Notes under the pieces: generated by a model
What the model saw: only the letters and a program-made list of their open reading frames with translations
The model's database searches: none
What the model was told of the DNA's origin: nothing
Translations under genes and position numbers: made by a program
NCBI GenBank assembly: GCA_041946755.1
Contig: JBHGBB010000110.1
Location: forward strand, 1 to 13,273
Direction: 5' to 3'
Length of the DNA: 13,273 nt
Source of the DNA: JBHGBB01 sp041946755
GTDB taxonomy: Bacteria > UBP4 > UBA4092 > JAOAEQ01
Shown here: positions 1 through 7,572 of the stretch, one piece after another
How the letters are laid out: each line of letters starts with the position of its first letter
Numbering within the stretch: position 1 is the stretch's first letter

Positions 1-3
1 TAG

Positions 4-525
4 ACCGCTTCGACCGCGGATACTACGTTTACTTCGACAGAACAAACCCAGGTCCAGAATTTGTTATCTAATAAAGGGAGAATGTTCGTTTCCGGTACAG
101 AATTAGGCTGGGACCTGATTGCTAATGGTAATACTGCCGATAGTACGTTCTATCATAATTACTTAAAAGCGGATTATGTCAATGATAATGCCGGAGTATA
201 TACCGTTAATGGTAATAGCAGCGGTATCTTTAACGGATTAACCGGGATAACCTTCGACAATGGAAGTAATGGAATCTATAACGCTGCATATCCGGATAGT
301 ATCAATAACTATGGCGGGAGCACCGTCGATTTACTATATAACGGTACTGCGTTTAATGCCGGCATAGAATATAAAGGAATCAGCCTAAGGCTGATTTATT
401 TCGGATTTCCATTCGAGACCATTTACCCGGAATCAAGTAGGAATACTGTGATGCAACGGATTTTAAGTTACCTTGATGCAAATCCGGTGCCGGTAGAACT
501 TTCACAATTTGAGATTTTAGATTGA
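4..525 (+). CDS. C-terminal fragment of amidase-family protein (GATase1-like domain), 5' part missing or broken
   Basis: This reading frame is the end of a protein homologous to the two large amidases downstream. Landmarks shared with them are STADTTF, the TEQTQVQN helix, a MFVSGTELGWDL strand-turn, GIFNGLTG, YPDS, and the near-invariant FGFPFETIYPESSRN followed by VMQRILSYL. They cover the C-terminal two thirds of the GATase1/ThuA-like domain. The protein stops soon after it (PVPVELSQFEILD) and has no BACON or beta-sandwich modules, unlike its paralogues. The codon at bases 1-3 is TAG in the same frame, so the frame is closed at the window edge. A TTG at 61 could be read as a start, but it lies mid-domain with no ribosome binding site and is not credible. 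The gene may be a pseudogene with a nonsense codon, may have a frameshift just upstream, or may suffer from an edge sequencing error. Homology is clear; functional status is unknown. Confidence 0.75.
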   Translation, partial: TASTADTTFTSTEQTQVQNLLSNKGRMFVSGTELGWDLIANGNTADSTFYHNYLKADYVNDNAGVYTVNGNSSGIFNGLTGITFDNGSNGIYNAAYPDSINNYGGSTVDLLYNGTAFNAGIEYKGISLRLIYFGFPFETIYPESSRNTVMQRILSYLDANPVPVELSQFEILD

Positions 526-551
526 TGATTACAGAATATAAAAACTAATCT

Positions 552-649
552 ACCACAGAGTACACTAAGAAAAACAGAGTAATATATTTTAAAAATATAA
601 AATATTATTTTCTCAGGTTTTCTCTGAGCGCTCTGTGGTTGTTTTTTTT
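552..649 (+). terminator. Long imperfect hairpin with T-run (CCACAGAG-type intergenic repeat)
   Basis: ACCACAGAG (552-560) is exactly complementary to CTCTGTGGT (631-639). The next about 20 bases inward also pair imperfectly, around an AT-only loop region. Eight T residues follow at 642-649. The shape fits a Rho-independent terminator for the upstream fragment, but the long imperfect stem and the CCACAGAG ends also resemble widespread bacterial intergenic repeats. Both may apply. Terminator function is inferred. Confidence 0.5.
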
Positions 650-663
650 GGATTTCAATATCG

Positions 664-677
664 ATTCGTGGTAAACT
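664..677 (+). promoter_or_regulatory. Conserved upstream motif ATTCGTGGTAAACT (possible -10 region)
   Basis: This 14-mer lies 28 bases before the start codon of the first amidase. Close relatives lie upstream of the glycoside hydrolase (4906-4919) and of the second amidase (7508-7521). TAAACT (672-677) could be a weak -10 box, with TTGGAT (648-653) 18 bases upstream as a poor -35. It could equally be a remnant of the ATCCGTGGC repeat seen in the other gaps. Confidence 0.25.
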
Positions 678-705
678 AACCTAAAAATAATTAAGGAGAA
701 GGATT

Positions 706-3700
706 ATGTTTAAAAAAATAACCCGGCTTTTATATCTAGGTTTTATAGGAATATGTTTATTGAAATTAGGAAATCAAGCTTATGCAACTTCAGATTCGGT
801 TCCACTAGTGTTTTATCAACAGGGAGAAATCAAGGTTGTCATCCGACCGAACACGGCGGTGTTCGGAGATAAAGCATTATTGGCAGATAAGCTTTCACTG
901 GAAGATAAAGCAACCGATATACTAACCGCTCTTATTGCCGGACCGAATGAAGAAGAGAAAACACTGGGTATAACCTCGCCGATACCCAGCGGTACCAAAT
1001 TATTAAAATCGGAAGTTATAGATAGCCGACTGAAGGTAACGCTCTCGAAAGAGTTTATTAGTAGCGGAAAGCCATTTGATTCAGTATTGGAATATGTCAA
1101 CGACCAAATCATAAAAACTTTTACCGAATATCCGGAATTGAAAGAGTTCTATATTTATATAGAAGGTGAAGATGGGATAGTCCGGTTAGCAGACGATTAT
1201 ACAATTGCCGGACAGGAACGATTGCAGAAAATAGCAGCCGGCGAATTCGGGATTCCGCAATCCAAATCTATCGGCGGTGTAGTTCAGCCACGAGTTCCCA
1301 CCAATCATCCAACCGGCATCCTTTCCGGGAAACGGATTGGCATCAATCCGGGTCATGGCTGGTGGTATAATCCGGGATATTGGGCATTGCAGCGCGGAGT
1401 CATGTATGGCGGGTATATCGAAGATATGGATAATGAAGAGCGATGTCTGAACCTTATCGCGCGATATTTATGGAACGCCGGCGCGGAAGTATTTCCTGCC
1501 CGGGAATGGGATAGTAATACTACTGAAGTTATCGTCAACAATGATTCCGGTTCACCGAGTTATACCGAGACCGGATCATGGTCAACGAGCGCTTCGAATG
1601 GATATAATACTACTTATCGGTATGCATTTACTAATACCAGTGCTACCACGGCAACTGCTATTTGGCAGGCGAGTATCCCGCGCGCAGATTATTATGCGGT
1701 ATATCAGTTTCATCGGCCGGGAAGCAATCGAGTTACTGACGCGGAATATATCATCAATCATAGCGGTGGGCAGACTATCGTCTATGTAAATCAGAAACAG
1801 CGCGCTACCACTTCCGATCCGCATTGGATATATATGGGTCAGTTTTATTTTAATGCCGGAACAGTAACGATAACCTTAACCAATTTCTCGAAAGATACTT
1901 CCGGTAGTGTGGTCATTGCCGATGCCATCCGATTGGGCGGTGGAATTAGTCAGGATAGTGCGATCGAGAGTACGAGTTCTGCTATGAACAAACCTCGATG
2001 GCAGGGAGCTGCAAGCTATTGGACCAAATATATCGGCGCACCGAGCGATGTCTATGCGTATGGCGGTGCAGAAGATTCGGATGATTGGTATAGTCGTCCG
2101 GGTTTAGCGGTCTGGGAAAATTGTGATGGATATCTGATGATTCATACCAATGCTTATGGCAGTGGAGCGCATGGTACCGTTTCTTATAAACATACTTCCA
2201 GCACCACCATTAATACTTACCCCTTTGTGACCACCATTCATTATCAAATCATTCGCGACCTGCGTGCGTTATGGAACGCCAGTTGGTATGACCGGGGAAT
2301 AGCGACCGGTAGTTATGCGGAAATCGGGCGAATTGCGAGTGCGGGTATCCCTGGTTGTATGATGGAACTGGCATTCCATGATGATACTTCAAGCAGCGAG
2401 TTGGATAATTATGCGCTCCGGAATCCGAAGTTTAACGATATTATGTGCCGGGCGATATATAAAGGCGTCTGTAAATATTTCTCTGGAAGTGGTGCAATTA
2501 TTTTACCATTACCACCGAAAAATGTTCGCGTGGTTAATCTTGGTAGCAGTACTATTAAAGTTACCTGGTCGCCTCAATCCGACCCTTTGGAATCGACTGC
2601 AATTGCTACCGCATATCGGGTATATAAAAGTTTTAATGGGAAAGGATTCGATAATGGTACCTATACTACTGCGACGACATTAACTCTAAGTGGCTTAGCG
2701 GCAGATAGTGTATATTATTTCCAGATCGCTGCAGTGAATGCCGGTGGAGAGAGTTTTCCGAGTGAAACGCTCGCTGCCCGGGTAAATCCAAAGCAAACAA
2801 CTCATGCCCTCTTGGTGAATGGATATACTCGAATCGATACCAGTATTGGTATTGACCGGAGCGACCCATATTATCCGAAAGTAAACCAGACGTTCGATTA
2901 TATTATTCAGCATGCGAGTGCTCTTGCGAATGCTACTACCACTGGTGGTGGTAAAGTATATTTCGATTCCGCAAGCCGCGATGTGGTGAACCTAAATCTA
3001 ATCCAATTAAATCTTTATGATATGGTGGATTGGATTGCTGGCCAGCAATCGACAGCCGATACCACGTTTACGGCTACAGAACAAACCCAAATCCAGAATC
3101 TGTTTAGTGCCGGTGGAAAGCTTTTCGTATCCGGTGCCGAGATTGGGTATGACTTATATGCCAATGGGAGCGGTTCCGACCAAACGTTCTATCAGAATTA
3201 TTTAGATGCGGCATATATCGCTGATGATGCCGGGTCATATACGGTTACCGGTCAAAGTGGCGGGATATTCAACGGATTGAGTGGAATAATGTTTGATGCC
3301 GGATATCAAGGAACGTATAATGTAGCATATCCGGATGCCATATCGGTTACCGGAGTGAGTTTAGTCAATTTAAGTTATGGCGGTACTTCATATTATGCCG
3401 GGATTCAATCGAGTACTACCAATAATCTGGTGTATTTCGGATTCCCCTTTGAAACCATATATCCGGAATCGAGTAGGAATCAGGTAATGCAGCGGATAGT
3501 AAGTTTTTTATTAAAACCGCGATTACAGGTAACTAAACCGAATATGTATTATTTTGCGTTTGCCGGGAAATCGAATCCAGCCTCGAAAACGATTACTATC
3601 TCGAATAATGGATTCGGCACTATGTATTGGACAGCGAGTAGTAGTCAGAATTGGTTAATTTGTTCACCAAATTCGGGTACGGTAGCAGAAAATACCAATA

Positions 3701-4797
3701 CTAGTGCTAAAGTTGGCATTAATATAACCGGGTTAAGTTATGGCCGGTATACCGCGCAACTCACTGTGAGTTCATCGAATGGCGAGAATAGCCCACAAAC
3801 GATTACCGTAATATTAGTAGTTGCGCCGGTTAATATTGTTAATAGTTATGGCTATTTTACGACCAGTAGTGATACCAGCTATTGGTTTTATCAACTCTAT
3901 GCCGATGGCATTAATACCGGTACCTTATCCTGGGTAAGCAGTATGAATAGTGTATCGATAACTCAGGTTCCGGGAGAGAAATCGAAGATAAGCCAGGTAT
4001 TCTCGGTGCCAAGTTCTGGGTGGTATACAGCAGAGACCAGAGTGTGCAGTAGTATAACCGATTCCGCGAAACAGCAGAAAGTATATTTATACTTACAGGA
4101 GTTTGACGACCAGTATCAAATTAAAGCTAGTGGGAATCAGGTGGTATATTCCGGTGCCGGCGGACTTACTGCATACCCGACCTGGAAACCGATGCAAGTG
4201 GGTTTCTATACCGAAGGGACCAATGTATCCGTCCAGGTCGTAGCGATAAATCCTAGCGATAGTAATACAACTGCATCGCTATATATCGATGATATTCTGG
4301 TATATCCTAATGCATATCAGCCGGAAATAAGTACTGGGTTAACCAATGCTAGTTTTGATAGCGGAACTACCGGCTGGCTTATGCAGCCGTATGGAGATGC
4401 CGGTACTGCTGGGATTTGGACTACTGCTTCGAGTAATCTAATCCTTGCGCAAGATGGCGGGAATAAAGGGAAAGCAAGCCAGTTGTTCCGACTGCAGAAT
4501 TATGAAGAGCCAACCTTATCTACCCTTTGGGTATATAGCGATGCTACCGCGAAAAGTCAAACCCAGAAAATATATTTATATCTCTATAGTTATTCCAGTG
4601 GATATAATAAGATTATCGAAAGCGGTAATGCGGTATTATATGCCGGGAAATGGACTCCGGGAGAATGGCACCAGATTCGGATTGGGTATATCCCGATGAC
4701 CGATTATAATGTGGTTCAGTTGGTAGGAATAAATCCGGCTGGGAATTCCTGGGCATCGCTCTACTTCGATGGAGTAGAAGTGAAAAGCGGATACTAG
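706..4797 (+). CDS. Secreted multidomain N-acetylmuramoyl-L-alanine amidase (GerMN, split Amidase_3, golvesin insert, FN3, GATase1-like, BACON)
   Basis: Predicted to cleave the bond between N-acetylmuramic acid and the stem peptide of peptidoglycan, outside the cytoplasmic membrane. The start is set by AAGGAG at 693-698, 7 bases before ATG. A signal peptide ends near AYA/T (residues 25-28). Residues 32-157 resemble the GerMN/Germane domain (LIAGP at 76-80, then SPIPSGTKL). The Amidase_3 core begins near 208: NPGHG gives zinc ligand H217, E239 is the likely second ligand, IHTNA gives H480, and MMELAFH gives catalytic E554. A golvesin-type carbohydrate-binding-like domain (279-414; TETGSWS, DAEYIINHSGG, IADAIRLGGG) is inserted between the second and third ligands. 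Then come FN3 (603-693), GATase1/ThuA-like (about 701-936), BACON-like (938-1042; SNPASKTITISNNG) and two similar beta-sandwich modules (about 1043-1205 and 1209-1363; repeated KVYLYL/KIYLYL and ASLYIDD/ASLYFDG). There is no anchor motif, so it is probably released or held by its binding domains. Family assignment is firm; the biological target (own wall, other bacteria or a polymer) is unknown. Confidence 0.88.
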   Translation: MFKKITRLLYLGFIGICLLKLGNQAYATSDSVPLVFYQQGEIKVVIRPNTAVFGDKALLADKLSLEDKATDILTALIAGPNEEEKTLGITSPIPSGTKLLKSEVIDSRLKVTLSKEFISSGKPFDSVLEYVNDQIIKTFTEYPELKEFYIYIEGEDGIVRLADDYTIAGQERLQKIAAGEFGIPQSKSIGGVVQPRVPTNHPTGILSGKRIGINPGHGWWYNPGYWALQRGVMYGGYIEDMDNEERCLNLIARYLWNAGAEVFPAREWDSNTTEVIVNNDSGSPSYTETGSWSTSASNGYNTTYRYAFTNTSATTATAIWQASIPRADYYAVYQFHRPGSNRVTDAEYIINHSGGQTIVYVNQKQRATTSDPHWIYMGQFYFNAGTVTITLTNFSKDTSGSVVIADAIRLGGGISQDSAIESTSSAMNKPRWQGAASYWTKYIGAPSDVYAYGGAEDSDDWYSRPGLAVWENCDGYLMIHTNAYGSGAHGTVSYKHTSSTTINTYPFVTTIHYQIIRDLRALWNASWYDRGIATGSYAEIGRIASAGIPGCMMELAFHDDTSSSELDNYALRNPKFNDIMCRAIYKGVCKYFSGSGAIILPLPPKNVRVVNLGSSTIKVTWSPQSDPLESTAIATAYRVYKSFNGKGFDNGTYTTATTLTLSGLAADSVYYFQIAAVNAGGESFPSETLAARVNPKQTTHALLVNGYTRIDTSIGIDRSDPYYPKVNQTFDYIIQHASALANATTTGGGKVYFDSASRDVVNLNLIQLNLYDMVDWIAGQQSTADTTFTATEQTQIQNLFSAGGKLFVSGAEIGYDLYANGSGSDQTFYQNYLDAAYIADDAGSYTVTGQSGGIFNGLSGIMFDAGYQGTYNVAYPDAISVTGVSLVNLSYGGTSYYAGIQSSTTNNLVYFGFPFETIYPESSRNQVMQRIVSFLLKPRLQVTKPNMYYFAFAGKSNPASKTITISNNGFGTMYWTASSSQNWLICSPNSGTVAENTNTSAKVGINITGLSYGRYTAQLTVSSSNGENSPQTITVILVVAPVNIVNSYGYFTTSSDTSYWFYQLYADGINTGTLSWVSSMNSVSITQVPGEKSKISQVFSVPSSGWYTAETRVCSSITDSAKQQKVYLYLQEFDDQYQIKASGNQVVYSGAGGLTAYPTWKPMQVGFYTEGTNVSVQVVAINPSDSNTTASLYIDDILVYPNAYQPEISTGLTNASFDSGTTGWLMQPYGDAGTAGIWTTASSNLILAQDGGNKGKASQLFRLQNYEEPTLSTLWVYSDATAKSQTQKIYLYLYSYSSGYNKIIESGNAVLYAGKWTPGEWHQIRIGYIPMTDYNVVQLVGINPAGNSWASLYFDGVEVKSGY

Positions 4798-4810
4798 AAG
4801 CAAAAGCGTC

Positions 4811-4914
4811 ATTGCAAAATGCAAAATTAGGTCGATGCGACCAAAATTTAAATTTAAAATGCTAATTGCTAAATGCTAAATTTGAAATGATGCTTATCCG
4901 TGATAATCCGTGGC
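4811..4914. repeat. Gap with low-complexity repeats and half a TCCGTGGC element
   Basis: The 136-bp gap between the first amidase and the glycoside hydrolase has no gene. It holds a small hairpin, GGTCG-ATG-CGACC (4830-4842), a 12-base palindrome AAATTTAAATTT, and serial TGCTAAAT-like words (about 4859-4888). It ends with ATCCGTG twice at a 10-base period (4896-4902 and 4906-4912), completed as ATCCGTGGC. The last part matches the 3' arm of the hairpin repeat at 7420-7478, so it looks like half of that element. No T-run follows the small hairpin, so it is a poor terminator candidate. Confidence 0.5.
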
Positions 4915-4919
4915 AAAGT
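4906..4919 (+). promoter_or_regulatory. Conserved upstream motif ATCCGTGGCAAAGT
   Basis: This is the second member of the 14-base motif found upstream of all three secreted-protein genes. Here it overlaps the half repeat ATCCGTGGC and lies 14 bases before the start codon, only four bases before the Shine-Dalgarno sequence. That spacing is very short for a -10 box, and favours a repeat remnant over a promoter in this copy. Confidence 0.2.
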
Positions 4920-4922
4920 ATT

Positions 4923-4927
4923 GGAGG
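4923..4927 (+). promoter_or_regulatory. Ribosome binding site GGAGG that sets the glycoside hydrolase start
   Basis: GGAGG is followed after 6 bases by ATG at 4934. It selects this ATG over an in-frame GTG at 4910, which lies inside the TCCGTGGC repeat and would add eight residues in front of a normal signal peptide. Confidence 0.8.
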
Positions 4928-4933
4928 TTTCAT

Positions 4934-7414
4934 ATGAAAAGAATAATCATGAGTTTAGGATTATTGGTTTTATCAGTGGCAGTTTTTGCAACGGTAACCC
5001 AGGATCGGCAGGGGATTGAACGGTATAAATCTGACCCGATTGCAGTCAGGGCAATGAATCCTACTTTCGATATGTTCCCCGATTCATCGTTAATCGATTT
5101 TAGTTATTTATTAGATCCGCCGGCCGGGAAGTTCGGACCGGTATATTCGGGTAAAGATGGGCATTTCTATTTTAAAGATACCGATAAACGAGTCCGATTC
5201 TGGGGAGTTACGGTAGCCGCATCTAATGTCGATATTCCTAAAGAGCGAATTAAACAGGTTGTCGATGTAATCGCTCGTGCCGGGTGTAATATGATTCGAT
5301 TGCATGAATTGGATAATCGCGGTGGAGAACAGTATAACCTAGTTCGGCGGAATGTGATTGATGAAGCGTATCCGAATAATACTAATTCCCGGCATTTTGA
5401 TAAAGAGTACCGGGATCGGATCGATTATTGGATTAAATGCGCGAAGGAGAAAGGGATATATGTATATCTGGTAGTTCGGGGATATCGAACGTTCCGGTCT
5501 GGAGATGAATTAGATAATGCGGATAAACTCGGCCGAGCAGCAAAACCCTATGCCTTTTTCAACCGCCGGCTGATTGAATTGCAGAAAGAGTATGCAGAAG
5601 AATGGCTGATTAAGCATATCAATCCCTATACCGGTTTGGCAAATGGGAAAGATCCGGCGGTAGCATTGATTGAATTGGAAAATGAAGATAGTCTCCTATT
5701 TAATCCCGGGGGATGGAATGAAATGGCGGAACCTTATCGCACCGAATTTATTAAGTTATGGAATAAATATCTAATTAAGAAATATAAAACGACTGAAGCA
5801 TTAAAACAAGCGTGGACGAATGGGAAAAAAGAGTGTTCTTTGCAGCCAGAAGAATCGTTAGAAAAGGAAAATGTGGGGTTACCGTCAATGCCGATGCGGA
5901 GTTTGGATGAAATAAGAAACGCTTCAGGTGCCGATCCGAAATCGGCTCCGTTAAGGTGTAATGATGGAGTCCGATTCGCAGTAGAAGTGCAACGTAAATA
6001 TTTTGCCGAACTCCGGGATTTCTTGCATGGAAAAGGGTGTACGAAACCGTTTACTGCGGTAGTGAATAGCCAGGTAACACCGGATACCTATTCTGTGGCG
6101 CAGGAATTGGATTTCATTGGCGAGAATGCGTATCTGGACCATCCATCATTCACTCCGGGAAAAGAATGGGTCGGGTTATCCTCATTCAGCAATAAGAATT
6201 ATTTGAAAGAATCCGGGAAATGGTCGTTAGCTCCGTATATTGCGCAATATAAATGGGCGAATAAACCGTTGGTAGTCCGGGAATGGGCTACCTGCTGGCC
6301 GAACCGATACCGGGTAAGCAGCATATTCGATATTGCGGCTTATTCTTCAATGCAGGATTATGATGGTCTTATCTATTTCTCTTATTATACTTGGGGTGAC
6401 CCGGACCATATCGCTTGCTTTGGGTTACAAGCCGACCCAACTCAATGGGGATTGTTCGGGTATGCAGCAAAAATGTTCATTGAAGGAAATGTTATAAAAC
6501 CGTGGTCGGGATTTATAATTGCTTATACTGATGCTGATCTTTATACTTGGGGTAATTATATGACCGATTTATATAAACTTTCGTGGATTGATAGAATTGA
6601 GAATAGATTTTATCAATCAAAAATACCATTAACCCAAACAATTCAAATTGGTACTGGTCGTAGTGGAATGATTCAAAATGAAATCGACACAGCCGCCCAT
6701 AAATATACTGAAATAGATGCAGAGAAGATCGCTGATTCAATCATAAAGGGTAATCCAAATATTCTTAATAAATTTAGTTATATACCAAAAGATAAAGCTG
6801 GCAATTGTTATACAAATGGTGTACTCAGGAATATTGATAAGGGCTATGCAATAATTGATACCCCTAATTTTCAATGTATACAAGGTGAATTGGAAAAATA
6901 TCAACCTTATGAAACCCAGCATCTAAAACTAATATCTGCATCAACCGTTGCATCTGTTGTCATAACTTCTTTAGATGAAAAACCACTTGATATATCCAAG
7001 CATTATGCACTTAAAATGGCGACCATCGCTTTAAACCGAGGCGAGAGTTTAGTACCGGTAACCTCCGGTGAAGCCGAAGGGAGAAGTGTTTTGATGAACA
7101 GCGGCGCAGCCCCGGTCCAGACTGGGGGGAAACCGGTAGAAAAACCAACCCAGATCTTATTGAATGGGAAACCGGTACTTGATGTATATTTCGAAAACGG
7201 TACCTGGGAATTGGAAGTAAATTTATTGAAAAACGAATATCGGCTCTTTTGCGATACCCCGAATATGAAGTTTACCTTATATCCGAATCTTAAATCGCAA
7301 TGGCTAATGCAGAAGTATAACTATGAATTTCCACCGGATGACCCGGTACCAACGGAGCCGACCTTCATCTATCCCGGCTTTTCGAAATACATTCAGCTCA
7401 TTCCCCAGAAATAA
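4934..7414 (+). CDS. Secreted glycoside hydrolase, clan GH-A (GH5-like TIM barrel)
   Basis: An 826-residue protein predicted to hydrolyse a beta-linked glycan outside the cytoplasm by the retaining mechanism. It opens with a classic signal peptide (Lys-Arg, hydrophobic core, cleavage near A19). The catalytic barrel spans roughly residues 50-540. GCNMIRLHELD (R122, H124) is the typical strand with its conserved Arg and His. ALIELENED places the acid/base at E251, right after N250. PLVVREWATCW places the nucleophile at E450. The C-terminal region (about 600-826) contains IDTPNFQ and ASVVITSLDEKPLD, which fit the beta-sandwich domain common in large GH-A enzymes of this kind. Bases about 6590-7020 (residues 553-695) are AT-rich and lack the CCGG-rich codons of the flanks, yet the frame is intact. 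The gene sits between two amidases, which suggests joint action on wall or extracellular glycans (inference). Substrate cannot be told. Assignment to clan GH-A is strong, to GH5 itself only likely. Confidence 0.85.
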   Translation: MKRIIMSLGLLVLSVAVFATVTQDRQGIERYKSDPIAVRAMNPTFDMFPDSSLIDFSYLLDPPAGKFGPVYSGKDGHFYFKDTDKRVRFWGVTVAASNVDIPKERIKQVVDVIARAGCNMIRLHELDNRGGEQYNLVRRNVIDEAYPNNTNSRHFDKEYRDRIDYWIKCAKEKGIYVYLVVRGYRTFRSGDELDNADKLGRAAKPYAFFNRRLIELQKEYAEEWLIKHINPYTGLANGKDPAVALIELENEDSLLFNPGGWNEMAEPYRTEFIKLWNKYLIKKYKTTEALKQAWTNGKKECSLQPEESLEKENVGLPSMPMRSLDEIRNASGADPKSAPLRCNDGVRFAVEVQRKYFAELRDFLHGKGCTKPFTAVVNSQVTPDTYSVAQELDFIGENAYLDHPSFTPGKEWVGLSSFSNKNYLKESGKWSLAPYIAQYKWANKPLVVREWATCWPNRYRVSSIFDIAAYSSMQDYDGLIYFSYYTWGDPDHIACFGLQADPTQWGLFGYAAKMFIEGNVIKPWSGFIIAYTDADLYTWGNYMTDLYKLSWIDRIENRFYQSKIPLTQTIQIGTGRSGMIQNEIDTAAHKYTEIDAEKIADSIIKGNPNILNKFSYIPKDKAGNCYTNGVLRNIDKGYAIIDTPNFQCIQGELEKYQPYETQHLKLISASTVASVVITSLDEKPLDISKHYALKMATIALNRGESLVPVTSGEAEGRSVLMNSGAAPVQTGGKPVEKPTQILLNGKPVLDVYFENGTWELEVNLLKNEYRLFCDTPNMKFTLYPNLKSQWLMQKYNYEFPPDDPVPTEPTFIYPGFSKYIQLIPQK

Positions 7415-7419
7415 TTTTA

Positions 7420-7487
7420 GCCACAGATGTTCACGGAAAAAATATAAATAATGGCTATTATTCGTGTCTATCCGTGGCAGATATTTT
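7420..7487 (+). terminator. Imperfect hairpin (GCCAC...GTGGC repeat) with T-run
   Basis: An 18-base arm at 7420-7437 (GCCACAGATGTTCACGGA) pairs with 7461-7478 at 13 Watson-Crick and 2 G-U positions across a 23-base AT-rich loop. ATTTTT follows at 7482-7487. It starts six bases after the glycoside hydrolase stop codon, a good place for a terminator. The arms belong to the same CCAC/GTGG repeat type as the elements at 552-639 and 4896-4914. Function is inferred. Confidence 0.5.
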
Positions 7488-7507
7488 TCCCATTGTAATA
7501 AAACACA

Positions 7508-7521
7508 AATCGTGATAAACT
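7508..7521 (+). promoter_or_regulatory. Conserved upstream motif AATCGTGATAAACT (possible -10 region)
   Basis: This is the third member of the shared 14-base motif, 51 bases before the start codon of the second amidase. TAAACT (7516-7521) as -10 with TTGTAA (7493-7498) as -35 gives a 17-base spacer, making it the most promoter-like of the three copies. Each box matches the sigma-70-type consensus at four of six positions. Confidence 0.3.
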
Positions 7522-7572
7522 CATATATCAGGTAAATAACATCTACTTTATATCTAAGGAGCGTATCAAGCT

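Noticed and set aside
61..525. A separate small gene starting at TTG 61
   Set aside because: The frame continues upstream to base 4 with clear homology to the paralogues, no ribosome binding site precedes TTG, and the start would fall in the middle of a domain.
4795..4830. Recoding of TAG as a sense codon, which would also explain the TAG at bases 1-3
   Set aside because: TAG at 4795 ends the first amidase just after its last module. Reading through adds only ten unlike residues before another TAG at 4828.
4910..4933. GTG at 4910 as the glycoside hydrolase start
   Set aside because: It lies within a repeat and adds eight residues before a normal signal peptide. ATG 4934 has GGAGG at the correct distance.
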